Notes: generated from the letters alone by a model not told the origin. 64,000 bases of DNA from Luteibaculum oceani (GCF_007995015.1 NZ_VORB01000006.1:124001-188000), one strand, 5' to 3'. Positions 17,345-27,514 are shown, counted from the stretch's first letter. Translations and numbers: made by a program.

Positions 17345-18041
17345 GCTTCGCAATTAGATCTCTAAAATAGAAAACGTATTCAGTTAAATGTGATTCGCTT
17401 CCCTTTGGTACCGGGTAGGTCGATTTATTTATTCCTCCAAGCTCAAAGTCAACTGGATTTTTAAACATGGGACCATCAAAACAAAAGGTATGAAATTCCC
17501 CGTTTTCTCCACAGGGATCTATCTTTTCTGGAAGGTCATTTAAAAATTGTTCGTTGTAAATTCTACCGGCAAAATCTTCGGGTAATTTTTGCCCATCCAC
17601 ACATACAACAATGGCTTTTATCCCAGATTTAATAATTTCTTTTGCCAGAATTTTACTGTCTTTCTTCCATAGCGGAAAATGAGCTTCCATGGGAACGGTA
17701 GAAAGCATCCTCTCACGATAAAGCTTTAGGTCCTCCAGAAAAATGTCCCCAAAAATGGCCGTTTCGAATCCTTGGGCCTTAAGCTGTGCCATTTCTTCCT
17801 GCATCAATTTTTCGTAAGCAGCATGACTACTCGATTTTTCGAGTTCTGCAATTCGGAGCGGAATATTTAAAGCTTTGGCTTGCTGCTCCAGCAGTGACTT
17901 ATGCAACCCGTGCATACTTACTCTTTGCAATTCCTTGGATATAGTGGTAAATAATAACTCGGGTTTTAAGTGGGGTTTTATTGCTAAAAGTGAATAACAG
18001 GCGTCCTTACCTGAACTCCAATTCATAAAGGATTTACTCAT
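17337..18041 (-). CDS. Dph6-like ATP pyrophosphatase (diphthine-ammonia ligase family)
   Basis: The 234-residue protein has the PP-loop WSSGKDACYSL at residues 8-18, which binds ATP pyrophosphate, and the conserved DPCGENGEFHTFCFDGPMF near 182-200 typical of the MJ0570/Dph6 family. In eukaryotes and archaea Dph6 amidates diphthine on elongation factor 2. Bacteria lack diphthamide, so the bacterial substrate is unknown; an amidation or adenylation reaction is likely. It is the first gene of a four-gene minus-strand run with DUF2461, DUF1801 and DUF4199-like genes. Confidence 0.85.
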   Translation of the reverse strand: MSKSFMNWSSGKDACYSLLAIKPHLKPELLFTTISKELQRVSMHGLHKSLLEQQAKALNIPLRIAELEKSSSHAAYEKLMQEEMAQLKAQGFETAIFGDIFLEDLKLYRERMLSTVPMEAHFPLWKKDSKILAKEIIKSGIKAIVVCVDGQKLPEDFAGRIYNEQFLNDLPEKIDPCGENGEFHTFCFDGPMFKNPVDFELGGINKSTYPVPKGSESHLTEYVFYFRDLIAKHG

Positions 18042-18177
18042 GGTCCAAAGAAAAGCTTTTATGTGAAAATAATTTGACGACCAACCATCTCTAAAATATC
18101 ACGTCATCTAGAAAATAATACTTACAGTCTAAAATTTTAGATTAAATATCGTATTATGGTTTCTCATAGTTTAGTAT

Positions 18178-21100
18178 ATGTTGGTTAGGGATATTTGTTT
18201 GTACTTAGTGTTAGTTGTTGGTTATATCGGAAACACCCCGCTTATCCAGGCACAATTAAATGTGACAGCCAGTAATAATGCTGCTCAAATGGCTCAATTA
18301 TTAGCTGGACAAGGTGTTGTGGTTAAGAACGCAACCCTTAATTGTGCTGGAACCGCGGCAGGAACCTTCGATGGCGGAGTAAATGCTCTTAATTTTACCT
18401 TAGACGAAGGTATCGTTTTGGGTACGGGGAATGTTACCAATGCTAATGCTGGAGGACTGCTTTGCTTGGGAACTGACCACGGTAGACCAGGATATGCTCC
18501 TCTTAATTCAATTGCCAATGCAACAACCCAAGATGCGTGTATCCTAGAATTTGATGTAGAGGTTACGACAAGTACCTTGGAGTTTAAGTATGTCTTTGGC
18601 TCGGATGAATACCCAGAATATGTAGGATCATCTTTCAATGATGCTTTTGGATTCTATATCAGTGGCCCCGGTATAGCGGGGATTCAAAATATAGGTGTTT
18701 TACCTGGTGGTGGAGGTGCTCCAATCACTATTAACACCGTAAATAACGGAGATACTGATATTGGACCCTGCATTAATTGTGAGTTCTATCGGGCAGATAT
18801 GTCCTCGCAAACTCAATTAGACGGAACCACTAGTGTTTTAACGGCAACAGCCAGTGTTATCCCTTGTGAGACCTATCATTTTGTTTTGGCCATTGCCGAT
18901 GCAAGCGATGGGTGTTGGGATTCTTCCGTTTTTCTGGAGAAATCAAGTTTGGTTTCCGTTGGAGTGGATATGACAGAACCTGTTGTTTCCGGAAATATTG
19001 GACCAGGAAGAATTTATGAGAACTGCGATTCTGCTGTCTACACCTTCCATCTTCCGAATCCTGTTTTAAGTGACTATGTTTTTGAGGTAGCCATAAAAGG
19101 AACCGCTCAAAACGGTGTGGACTACCGTTTTTTAAAAGACTCCATGGTGATAAAAGCTGGGGAGCAGTCGGCATCTTACACCATCCTTCCACTAACAGAT
19201 TCTATTGTAGATCCGGGAGAAACGGTTGAAATATGTATTCTCGATCCTTGTACTAAAGCTGAACTTTCTTGTGAAACGGTAACCATTGAGGAATTAGAAG
19301 CTGAAATAACGGAGGAGCAAAATATCTGCTATGGCGATTCTGTGCAGCTTCAGGTTTCCGAAAATGTTAATTACAACTACAGTTGGTCTCCCGGAAATTC
19401 GCTTAGCTGCACAGATTGTCATAACCCAATTGCGTTTCCAAATGACACCACTACTTATTTTGTAACGTTTAGTGATCAGGGGTGTAGCTTGGTACGGGAG
19501 GTAACGGTTAATGTTGCGGCGCCCAGCTTACCAACATTGGCAGATACCACGGCCTGTATTGGTGCTACGAAATCTGTAGATGTTAGTACCCCTGGATTTG
19601 ATAATTATCTGTGGACACCCGAATATGGGATTTCCAGTTCCTCCTCGCCTTCAGTAACTTTTACCGTTCTCGATAGCGCAGTGAGTTATATGGTAATTGC
19701 TACAAATGACCTAGGTTGTGAGCTGACCGAAGAAATTACCATTACCCCTTTCCCTGCAGTAGAAGCGACACTGTTTCCCAAAGATGTGCTTTGCTTCGGT
19801 GATGCTTCGGGAGAAATAGATGTTGTGGTACATTCATCTTCTCCTATCGACAGTTTTAAATGGCAGGATGGAAGTTTCGCAGCAGACCGCGTCGATCTTT
19901 TTGCTGGGGATTATGAGGTGGAACTAGTGGACATAAACGGTTGTAAGTTAATCCTCGATACCGTTGTTAATCAGCCTGATACAGCCCTTTTTGTGGAAGC
20001 TCTTCAATTGGTTCCGTCTCGTTGTGGTGGTCCTTCAGGTAGGGCCGAAGGTGTAGCTTTTGGAGGTACCGAACCCTACCAGTTTCAGTGGTCGCAGGGT
20101 GGAGATCAAAGCATTTCAGAATCACTTCTTCCAGGTGTATATGAGTTAACTGTTATCGATGCTAATGGTTGTACAGCAAGCGATACGGTAGAGATCAAAG
20201 CTGATTTTTCTGATCAAAAAGATGCCGAAATTATTCCCTTTGGACCTTTTTGTGCAGGTTCTGAGACCTTCCAAATTCAGACGCTAATGACTGGTGGTGT
20301 TTTCTCTGGGCCAGGTGTGGATAGCTGGGGCTTATTCGATCCTAGTGCTGCTGGAGAGGGCGTACATGCCATTGTGCATGAAATTGTTGATGGGTACTGT
20401 AGTGATAGAGATACCTTTTTCGTTGAAGTAAGTTCCAGTTTTCAAGCGGATATTAATCCTATAAATCCACCCTGTGCACTAGAGGAAATGGTGCAACTTA
20501 GTTCTGTTACCAACGGTGGCTTGTATTGGGGGACAGGAATATTGGATAGTGCGTTTGCCCGTTTTTATCCAAGTCATGCAGGGCCCGGAAAACACTGGAT
20601 TTATCACCTGGTACAAGGAGAGTGTGGTGAGTTGGATTCAATGGAAATTGAGGTGATCGCCCCGGATACTGGTGAAATTGTTAACCTGCCTAGTTTTTGC
20701 CCAGCAGGAGATGAAGCCCCATTAGTAGCAACACCCAATGGTGGAACCTGGAGTGGATTAGGGGTCAATCAACAGGTGATGTTCAATCCAAGAAATTTAG
20801 GAAGTGGGCGCTATCAAGTGCAGTATATCCCTGCGGCTGCCTGCCGCATACCAGTTGACACCTTTGTAACTGTGGTGGATACCCTGAAATTGACCTCTGA
20901 TGTTGATTCTACCACTTGCTTTTTGGGTTCCGATGGAAGTGTTACGCTTGAAATTATGGGCGGACTCGCTCCATTTTCATTCGATTGGGATCCAGCTATA
21001 ACTTCAAGTACCTCGAGTGCTTCAAATCTTGGGGCCGGAAGTTATACCGTCCAGGTTATCGATAGCCTCGGATGTAATGCGCAGCATGCTTTTTTTGTTC

Positions 21101-23076
21101 ATCAGCCAGAGGAACTTAAAATTACTAATGTTCAGATTAGCAATGCATCCTGTTCAGGACTTTGCGATGGTGAAGCCAAGATTGAGGTTCAGGGGGGAAC
21201 GGCTCCTTTTACCTACAGCATTCAACCAAGTTTAGGAACAACTTCTTTTGATGGGGTAGCGACTTATTCAGGCCTTTGTGGTGGAAATACCTTTGTTGTT
21301 TTCATATCCGATGCCAATGGGTGTACTGTAGATACAGCCATCACAATTAGTGAGCCTACAGCAATTTCAGTTATAGACAGTATTGTTCCTGCAAATTGTA
21401 ACCAAAGCAACGGAGCTATTTATTTAAACACAATATCGGGTGGAAGTACACCGTATTCATTTTTGTGGAGTAATAATGCATTAGACACCCATTTGGTAAA
21501 CGTGGTACCAGGTAGCTACTCCCTAGATATTACCGATGCCAACGGTTGTACTTACTCTTTCCCCTACAACATTGATAACATAGCCGGACCTAGCACTAAT
21601 CTTTTTATGGATTCGATCTCTTGTAGTGGGGGATCCGATGGTAAAGCATGGGTTCAAATAGTAGGGGGGACAAAACCTTTTGTTGTGCTTTGGAGCAATG
21701 GCTCATCTAAAGATACGGTTAACAATTTGTCAGCTGGATTAATAGAGGTAAGTGTTGTAGATTCTGCTGGGTGTGAAGCCCTAGACAGTATACAGATTTT
21801 GGCTCCCACTCCGGTAATATTATCTGATATTGTCGATACCTTGCTTTGTACCAATGAAATTTATCAGGGGAGTTTTATAGTCACGGGAGGTAATGGGACA
21901 AATAATTACCGCTTCGAGATAAATGGTATAACGCAAAGCACGGCTAATTTCAGTTTGGCAGATAGCGGTTTGTACCTGGTAAGGGCTTTCGATAATAAGA
22001 ATTGTCCCTCGAATACTATAGACTTTCAGGTTGCCAAAAGAGGAGTACTGCAAGTTTCCATACCTAAACAAGACAGCATTTGTCCGGGAGATAAAGCATG
22101 GGTAAGTGCAGATGTGCAGGGTGGAAAACAACCCTACCAGCTTAATTGGAATTCGGGCGAAACCCAAATTGGCTGGATGTATCAATCGAGCCCCACGGAT
22201 AGCGGTTCCGCAACAACCAAGTTGTGGGTAGTGGATGCATGTAACGATGTGGATAGCGCGGTAAGTGCCATAGATTTTTACCCTAGGCCAATAATTCAGC
22301 CTCTTATTTTACCCAATTCGGGGTGTGAACCTCTAACTAGCAACTTCAGTTTGCCATTAAATACCTTTGGCGAGGTTAAGTGGTTTGTAAATAGGAAGTT
22401 GGTGAGTAGGGAGAACGTATTTAACCACGAATTTGTATCTGCAGGTTCTTATGATATCGGTATTGAGGTTATTAGCAATCAAGGATGTGAAAACTCCCTG
22501 TTTTTAGAAAAGGAAATTGTGGTTTATCCTAACCCTTATGCGGATATTTCTATTAATCCCAGTCGTTTGAGCTTAATAAATAACGAGGCATTTTTAGGGC
22601 TTTCTAGCACTTATAAATTGGCAAAAGCTTTTTGGAGCATTTCAAATGAGCTGGGCGATACCATCATTACTACTTCTGGATTACAGCCCTTTGTAGTTTT
22701 TCCAAAAATTAAAGGGGATTACGCCGTAAGCGCAAGCTTCGAAACGGAATTTGGTTGCTTGGGTCAAAGCCACGCTTTTATTACGCTTGCCAGCGAAGAT
22801 ATCCTGTATATACCTACCGCTTTTACTCCTAATGGAGACGGGGTAAACGATGCTTTTGCCATAGAGGTTGTGGGAGTAGAACCTTCTGCTTTTAGTGTAC
22901 ATATTTTCGATCGATGGGGAGAGGAATTATTCAGTAGCAAGGATCCATTTTTTAAGTGGGATGGTAGCTACCTGGGGGAACTATGTAAGGGGGATGTTTA
23001 TGTTTGGGCTATTCGCTATAAAACACTAGATGGAAAACAAAAGAACCTAAGTGGAAGGGTTACCCTGGTTCGTTAA
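18178..23076 (+). CDS. Giant adhesin-like protein with choice-of-anchor L, SprB repeats and T9SS type B domain
   Basis: The 1632-residue protein has a signal peptide (cleavage near residue 25). Residues ~35-260 form a choice-of-anchor L domain (FKYVFGSDEYPEYVGSSFND, ISGPG, HFVLAIADASDGCWDSSVFL). A Calx-beta-like segment follows (GVDYRFLKDSMVI, ~280-365). From ~370 to 1400 there are many PKD-like and SprB repeats with the core C-x-G-x-S/D-G ... GG-x-x-P-Y/F ... Y-x-V/L-x-x-x-D-x-x-G-C. The end carries AFTPNGDGVNDAF, FDRWGEELF and WDGSYLGE, the gliding motility-associated sorting domain. SprB-like repeats act in surface adhesion and gliding. Its stop overlaps the stop of the convergent glycosyltransferase gene by four bases. 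Confidence 0.93.
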   Translation: MLVRDICLYLVLVVGYIGNTPLIQAQLNVTASNNAAQMAQLLAGQGVVVKNATLNCAGTAAGTFDGGVNALNFTLDEGIVLGTGNVTNANAGGLLCLGTDHGRPGYAPLNSIANATTQDACILEFDVEVTTSTLEFKYVFGSDEYPEYVGSSFNDAFGFYISGPGIAGIQNIGVLPGGGGAPITINTVNNGDTDIGPCINCEFYRADMSSQTQLDGTTSVLTATASVIPCETYHFVLAIADASDGCWDSSVFLEKSSLVSVGVDMTEPVVSGNIGPGRIYENCDSAVYTFHLPNPVLSDYVFEVAIKGTAQNGVDYRFLKDSMVIKAGEQSASYTILPLTDSIVDPGETVEICILDPCTKAELSCETVTIEELEAEITEEQNICYGDSVQLQVSENVNYNYSWSPGNSLSCTDCHNPIAFPNDTTTYFVTFSDQGCSLVREVTVNVAAPSLPTLADTTACIGATKSVDVSTPGFDNYLWTPEYGISSSSSPSVTFTVLDSAVSYMVIATNDLGCELTEEITITPFPAVEATLFPKDVLCFGDASGEIDVVVHSSSPIDSFKWQDGSFAADRVDLFAGDYEVELVDINGCKLILDTVVNQPDTALFVEALQLVPSRCGGPSGRAEGVAFGGTEPYQFQWSQGGDQSISESLLPGVYELTVIDANGCTASDTVEIKADFSDQKDAEIIPFGPFCAGSETFQIQTLMTGGVFSGPGVDSWGLFDPSAAGEGVHAIVHEIVDGYCSDRDTFFVEVSSSFQADINPINPPCALEEMVQLSSVTNGGLYWGTGILDSAFARFYPSHAGPGKHWIYHLVQGECGELDSMEIEVIAPDTGEIVNLPSFCPAGDEAPLVATPNGGTWSGLGVNQQVMFNPRNLGSGRYQVQYIPAAACRIPVDTFVTVVDTLKLTSDVDSTTCFLGSDGSVTLEIMGGLAPFSFDWDPAITSSTSSASNLGAGSYTVQVIDSLGCNAQHAFFVHQPEELKITNVQISNASCSGLCDGEAKIEVQGGTAPFTYSIQPSLGTTSFDGVATYSGLCGGNTFVVFISDANGCTVDTAITISEPTAISVIDSIVPANCNQSNGAIYLNTISGGSTPYSFLWSNNALDTHLVNVVPGSYSLDITDANGCTYSFPYNIDNIAGPSTNLFMDSISCSGGSDGKAWVQIVGGTKPFVVLWSNGSSKDTVNNLSAGLIEVSVVDSAGCEALDSIQILAPTPVILSDIVDTLLCTNEIYQGSFIVTGGNGTNNYRFEINGITQSTANFSLADSGLYLVRAFDNKNCPSNTIDFQVAKRGVLQVSIPKQDSICPGDKAWVSADVQGGKQPYQLNWNSGETQIGWMYQSSPTDSGSATTKLWVVDACNDVDSAVSAIDFYPRPIIQPLILPNSGCEPLTSNFSLPLNTFGEVKWFVNRKLVSRENVFNHEFVSAGSYDIGIEVISNQGCENSLFLEKEIVVYPNPYADISINPSRLSLINNEAFLGLSSTYKLAKAFWSISNELGDTIITTSGLQPFVVFPKIKGDYAVSASFETEFGCLGQSHAFITLASEDILYIPTAFTPNGDGVNDAFAIEVVGVEPSAFSVHIFDRWGEELFSSKDPFFKWDGSYLGELCKGDVYVWAIRYKTLDGKQKNLSGRVTLVR

Positions 23077-24266
23077 TCGGCTAGATGTTCTTCTATGATG
23101 CGCTGCAATTGAAGTGCACGGTTGTCCCAATTGTTTTTTGCAGAAAAAGCCACCCTGTTTTGTCGTTTCTCGGCATTATCACTTTTGATTTCGCGATCTA
23201 TGGCCTCCGAAAAATCCTCAGGAGTAGATGCTAAGCTGATTACCTCTTGAAAACCTTTTATGTCTTCTGAGAAAGGTGTTGAAACTACTGGAATTCCTGA
23301 GGCTAGATATTCGTTAATTTTTAGAGGGTAGATTCCAGAGGTTAACTCGTTGCATAAAAATGGAATAATTGCACAATGGGCATGCTGTAAGTAAGCAGGA
23401 AGCTCTTGGAGTGATTTAGGTCCTGTGAAAATCACATTTTCACGCTGCTCTAAGTCGTACTCTAAATGCCTTTTTGTATTAACCGGTCCAATTAAAAGGA
23501 TTAATCGGCTAGGGTGGTCTTTGCTCAACTTGTTTATAAGCTCAAAGTCTTCCCGAATAGAGAAATTACCTGTATAAATAATGATTTCTCGATTTTCGTT
23601 TGATAAATCCTTTGGTTTCTCAAATGCATTTTCAGCCGCCTTGGAAAAAAGTTCTATATCCGCTGCGTTAGGCAAGTAATAGGTGGTTCTATAACAGGTG
23701 GCATGCGACTGGAGTTTTTTCGAAGTGGCTAATGCAAAATCCGATTTCTTTAAAGCAATTCGCTCAAGATATGGGCCGTGTTTATTAATGTATTCGGAGT
23801 TTTCAATCTTATCTACGGTATAGTATATGTTTACATTCTTCTCCTTACAGGGCCATTTTACGGGGTAAAAGGGGTTAAAAATGTTTATATACCACGGTGC
23901 TTGGATGTTAAATTCTCGCTTGAGTTTCTTTAAGCTTTTTCTAACGATGTAGTCGTTAATTTTTTTAGCCGCCAAATAAATTCCTCCCTTGGGTAACCAG
24001 TTTAACGGGAGTACCAATGGAGGCGTGTGCATGTATAAGTTTGGGTATTCCGCTAACCCATTTACGACCGTATTTTTTCCCCATAAAAGGGCTTGGGAAC
24101 GCTTTTTTATGCGCGGGTGCTTCCTATCCTTAAAATATGCGTTTAAAGTAAAGGGATTGTCGATGTAGAATACTCGGTGTTGTTTACTTAGCGCTTTTGC
24201 AAGAGATAATGTGGTGGAAGAATAATCTCCGTCCCACCTTGCTAAACCGAAAATAACAACATCCAT
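23073..24266 (-). CDS. Glycosyltransferase, GT4-like
   Basis: The protein (397 residues from the ATG at 24266) has a GT-B pattern. The N-terminal half has FGLARWDGDYSSTTLSLAKAL and VFYIDNPFT; the C-terminal half has IIIYTGNFS, VIFTGPKSLQELPAYL, CAIIPF and the donor-site region PLKINEYLASGIPVVST. It probably transfers a nucleotide-sugar-derived residue to a surface glycan. An upstream ATG at 24287 would overlap the membrane-protein gene by 20 bases; the start at 24266 leaves a one-base gap and begins directly with the first strand. It is paired with the membrane protein upstream. Confidence 0.85.
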   Translation of the reverse strand: MDVVIFGLARWDGDYSSTTLSLAKALSKQHRVFYIDNPFTLNAYFKDRKHPRIKKRSQALLWGKNTVVNGLAEYPNLYMHTPPLVLPLNWLPKGGIYLAAKKINDYIVRKSLKKLKREFNIQAPWYINIFNPFYPVKWPCKEKNVNIYYTVDKIENSEYINKHGPYLERIALKKSDFALATSKKLQSHATCYRTTYYLPNAADIELFSKAAENAFEKPKDLSNENREIIIYTGNFSIREDFELINKLSKDHPSRLILLIGPVNTKRHLEYDLEQRENVIFTGPKSLQELPAYLQHAHCAIIPFLCNELTSGIYPLKINEYLASGIPVVSTPFSEDIKGFQEVISLASTPEDFSEAIDREIKSDNAEKRQNRVAFSAKNNWDNRALQLQRIIEEHLAD

Positions 24267-24267
24267 A

Positions 24268-25263
24268 CTAGAAAGTTTCTGAACCAAAAAAGTCCCTGTA
24301 AAGAAGTAAAAATAGATCGATTATCAAATTTATTACTGATCCAATTACGACTATCGTGCACCAAAAGGCAATTTCGGTAACCAGATTATTGTCGAATGTA
24401 AACAGTTCTATTGCGAGTGGAATAGCAGTTCCTGCGATTAACATCGTTGCCAGGGTTAGGATTAAACTGGTAAGCGATCGGGTTATTTTGGTTTTTCTAA
24501 CTCTTTTTAATGTTAACATTCTTGGAATGTGTTCCTCCTGAAAGTTAGAGGCCATTTCTGCAACTATAGTTCTGTCAAAAGATTTGCGTTTTAGTCTTTT
24601 GTCTATTCGGGCCGTTAAGTTTCTAATGCTATCCTGATAGGGTTCCCATATCCCCTGGTCGTTTATTAATCCAGCAGTATGGCGAGCAAATTTTTCCTCA
24701 AGGTAAAACCAGATTTGACTAAGAGCCGGAAGCATTTTTTTTAACCACTCAGTGCTGTATTCAGATTTGGCTTCTTCTATGTCTTCAATGGTTTCAATGG
24801 GGCCAGTAACGCACTCCATGGCTAAATATAAATCGGCTGTGGTAGCGGAAAAGTTTTCTTCATTTTTCCAAAAATCCTGACTCTCCTTAGATTCTACTTC
24901 TTCCGAATGGATGTCCGTAAAGGTGAGTTTAGGATATTTCTTTTTCAGCCTAACAATGTCATCAAACTTCGTCCAGAAGTTTGGGCTTTTCAATAGTCTA
25001 AAAAGTAGTTTGCGGTAATTGGTTAGTTGATCAGAAAGAATTTCAAATTCTTGGTCGTCCTCGAATTTTCTCTGCGAGAGCTGAAAAATTTTGGCCATCA
25101 CGTAAGCCACAATTATTCCAGCTAGAATGCTTGATGCACCAATAAGATTGCCAGCTTTAAAAAACTCTCCGTCTAATCGTAATCCAAATTCAGATTTTAA
25201 ATAGAACAGTAGGGCTCCTACTGCTAATAAAATGGTCCACCTAATTAAGGCTATTCTGAACAT
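24268..25263 (-). CDS. Membrane protein of unknown function (2 + 2 helices)
   Basis: The 331-residue protein has two hydrophobic helices near the start (about 6-24 and 38-60), a long hydrophilic and partly helical middle (about 62-255), and two more helices near the end (about 263-288 and 296-325). The outline recalls bestrophin-like/DUF4239 channels, but I see no diagnostic motif and do not assign it. It is directly upstream of the glycosyltransferase with a one-base gap, so the two are co-transcribed. It may anchor or regulate a glycan step, which is inference from position only. Confidence 0.75.
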   Translation of the reverse strand: MFRIALIRWTILLAVGALLFYLKSEFGLRLDGEFFKAGNLIGASSILAGIIVAYVMAKIFQLSQRKFEDDQEFEILSDQLTNYRKLLFRLLKSPNFWTKFDDIVRLKKKYPKLTFTDIHSEEVESKESQDFWKNEENFSATTADLYLAMECVTGPIETIEDIEEAKSEYSTEWLKKMLPALSQIWFYLEEKFARHTAGLINDQGIWEPYQDSIRNLTARIDKRLKRKSFDRTIVAEMASNFQEEHIPRMLTLKRVRKTKITRSLTSLILTLATMLIAGTAIPLAIELFTFDNNLVTEIAFWCTIVVIGSVINLIIDLFLLLYRDFFGSETF

Positions 25264-25403
25264 AAAAGAGATTTTGCCTCAAATAAAGCAAATTCATGGA
25301 ATCGGGTTAAGAAATTGGCGAAACAATACAGAGCTTTTAATAATTCTCAATTTTTTGAATGATTTTAAAGAAGTTTTTAGATTGAGGCAATTAATATAAC
25401 CCT

Positions 25404-27302
25404 ATGCAAAGTCTCAGAATAACTTCCTTCGAATCCTATCAAGCTCAATACCAGAAAAGTGTAGATAACCCTGAACAGTTTTGGGATGAAATAGCCAAGT
25501 CTTTTACCTGGAAATCTCCATATAAAAAGGTTTTAGACTGGAATTTTGACGGGCCACAGGTAAAGTGGTTTTTGGAAGGAAAACTCAACATTACCGAAAA
25601 TGCTTTAGATAGGCATTTGGATGAAAGAGGTAATAAAATTGCTTTGATATGGGAGCCAAATGATCCCAATGAGAAGAGTATTAGATATACTTATAAGGAG
25701 CTTTATCACAAGGTTTGTCAATGCGCTAATGCCCTAAAAAGTAAGGGGATAGGAAAAGGAGATAGGGTTTGTTTGTATATGCCTATGGTTCCCGAATTAA
25801 CCATAGCAGTATTGGCCTGCGCAAGAATTGGGGCGGTACACTCGGTAGTTTTTGCTGGTTTTTCTGCAAAGGCACTGGCAGACCGAGTAATAGATGCAGA
25901 CGCTAAAATGGTAATTACAGCAGATGGATTAAACAGGGGAGACAAGGAAGTTCCGCTAAAAACCATTGTTGATGAAGCCCTAGAAAATTGCCCTTCAGTT
26001 AGCACTGTATTGGTATACAACTGTCTGGGTAGAAATCCTTCTTTTAAATCAGGTAGAGATTTTTGGTGGCACGATGTTGTAAACCCCATGCCGCAAAGCT
26101 GCGAGGCCGAGCCCATGGATTCCGAAGATTTACTATTCATCCTGTATACTTCTGGCTCAACTGGCAAGCCAAAAGGAGTTGTGCATACGTGTGGAGGTTA
26201 CATGGTGTATACTGCATTCTCTTTTCAGAATGTATTTCAATACGAGGAAAGCGATATTTATTGGTGTACCGCCGATGTAGGCTGGATTACTGGTCATAGT
26301 TACATTATTTACGGCCCCCTTTTATCAGGGGCTACAACCATGATGTTCGAGGGCGTTCCAACCTACCCTAATCCAGGTAGATTCTGGGAGATATGCGAAA
26401 AACATGCAGTCAACCAATTTTACACTGCACCAACGGCTATTCGAGCGCTTATGGGCTGGGGAGATCAGTTTGTAGAGAAGTATAATTTATCCACCCTTAA
26501 AGTTCTGGGTACGGTTGGAGAACCTATAAACGAGGAGGCTTGGAAGTGGTACAATGAAAAGGTTGGAAAGGGGAGATGCCCTATTGTAGATACCTGGTGG
26601 CAAACCGAAACAGGAGGTATAATGATCTCGGGATTGGGAAATTTAAGTCCTCAAAAACCAACCTTTGCGGGATATCCATTACCAGGTATTCAACCTGTAC
26701 TTATAGACCAAGAAGGGAAAGAAATAAAGGAAAACGGTGTGGAAGGCTATTTGGCCATGAAGTTCCCCTGGCCTTCCATTATTCGAACTACCTATGGAGA
26801 CCATGAACGCTGTAAGCATGTCTACTTTTCGTCTTATCCTGGACACTATTTTACGGGTGATGGCGCAAAACGAGATGAGAACGGAATGTACCGTATTATC
26901 GGCCGTGTAGATGATGTTATTAATGTTTCGGGACACAGGTTTGGTACCGCCGAAATAGAGAACGGAATTAATGAGCATCCCAAGGTTGTTGAGTCTGCTG
27001 TGGTTGGATATCCTCACGACATAAAGGGGCAGGGAATTTACGCCTATGTTATTTGCGAAGGCGAGGTTGAAAATGAAGAACAGTGTAAACTTGAAATCAT
27101 AGATAAGGTAGTGGAGCACATTGGGAAAATTGCCAAACCCGATAAAATTCAGTTTGTCTCCGGGTTGCCTAAAACTAGATCGGGTAAAATAATGCGACGT
27201 ATCCTTAGAAAAATTGCGGAAGGTAGAGGAGATGATCTTGGAGATATATCAACCTTATTAGATCCTTCGGTAGTCGAAAAAATTAAGGAAGGAGCATTGT
27301 AG
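25404..27302 (+). CDS. acs: Acetyl-CoA synthetase
   Basis: The 632-residue protein is a full-length AMP-forming acetate-CoA ligase. Early residues SFESYQAQYQKS and FWDEIAKSF are typical of Acs. The P-loop-like YTSGSTGKPKGVVHT lies near residues 250-264, TVGEPINEEAW and DTWWQTETGG near 375-400, YFTGDGAKRDENGMY in the hinge region, and PKTRSGKIMRRILR near 590-603 holds the catalytic lysine that is often acetylated for control. It converts acetate, ATP and CoA to acetyl-CoA. It has its own upstream region, and a small membrane-protein gene follows eight bases after its stop. Confidence 0.97.
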   Translation: MQSLRITSFESYQAQYQKSVDNPEQFWDEIAKSFTWKSPYKKVLDWNFDGPQVKWFLEGKLNITENALDRHLDERGNKIALIWEPNDPNEKSIRYTYKELYHKVCQCANALKSKGIGKGDRVCLYMPMVPELTIAVLACARIGAVHSVVFAGFSAKALADRVIDADAKMVITADGLNRGDKEVPLKTIVDEALENCPSVSTVLVYNCLGRNPSFKSGRDFWWHDVVNPMPQSCEAEPMDSEDLLFILYTSGSTGKPKGVVHTCGGYMVYTAFSFQNVFQYEESDIYWCTADVGWITGHSYIIYGPLLSGATTMMFEGVPTYPNPGRFWEICEKHAVNQFYTAPTAIRALMGWGDQFVEKYNLSTLKVLGTVGEPINEEAWKWYNEKVGKGRCPIVDTWWQTETGGIMISGLGNLSPQKPTFAGYPLPGIQPVLIDQEGKEIKENGVEGYLAMKFPWPSIIRTTYGDHERCKHVYFSSYPGHYFTGDGAKRDENGMYRIIGRVDDVINVSGHRFGTAEIENGINEHPKVVESAVVGYPHDIKGQGIYAYVICEGEVENEEQCKLEIIDKVVEHIGKIAKPDKIQFVSGLPKTRSGKIMRRILRKIAEGRGDDLGDISTLLDPSVVEKIKEGAL

Positions 27303-27309
27303 TAAACAG

Positions 27310-27477
27310 ATGAAGCGAGGGATTAATAAAACACAAAAGGTATTTGGTCTGTTGGCAAATATTATTGTAATTCTATTAGTATGCACCATCTTTCCTAATC
27401 GGTCGGGGACCTTGTTAGGTTTGATAACAGCATCCTTAATTGTCCAATATGGGATTTGGAAAGGAACAAGAGTCTAG
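27310..27477 (+). CDS. Small membrane protein (55 residues)
   Basis: An ATG seven bases after the acs stop opens a 55-codon frame ending in TAG. The product starts MKRGINKTQKVFGLL, has two hydrophobic stretches (about residues 11-27 and 34-48) with FPNRSG between, and ends WKGTRV. The positive start and two-helix shape look like a real hairpin membrane protein. Spacing suggests co-transcription with acs. I do not recognise the family, and a chance frame cannot be excluded. Confidence 0.55.
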   Translation: MKRGINKTQKVFGLLANIIVILLVCTIFPNRSGTLLGLITASLIVQYGIWKGTRV

Positions 27478-27514
27478 CTAGTAAATGGAATAAAAAATGA
27501 GCTCGATGCTCCTT

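Noticed and set aside
18178-23076. Repetitive DNA or satellite inside the adhesin gene
   Set aside because: The repeats are protein-level SprB and PKD modules with diverged DNA, not nucleotide tandem repeats.
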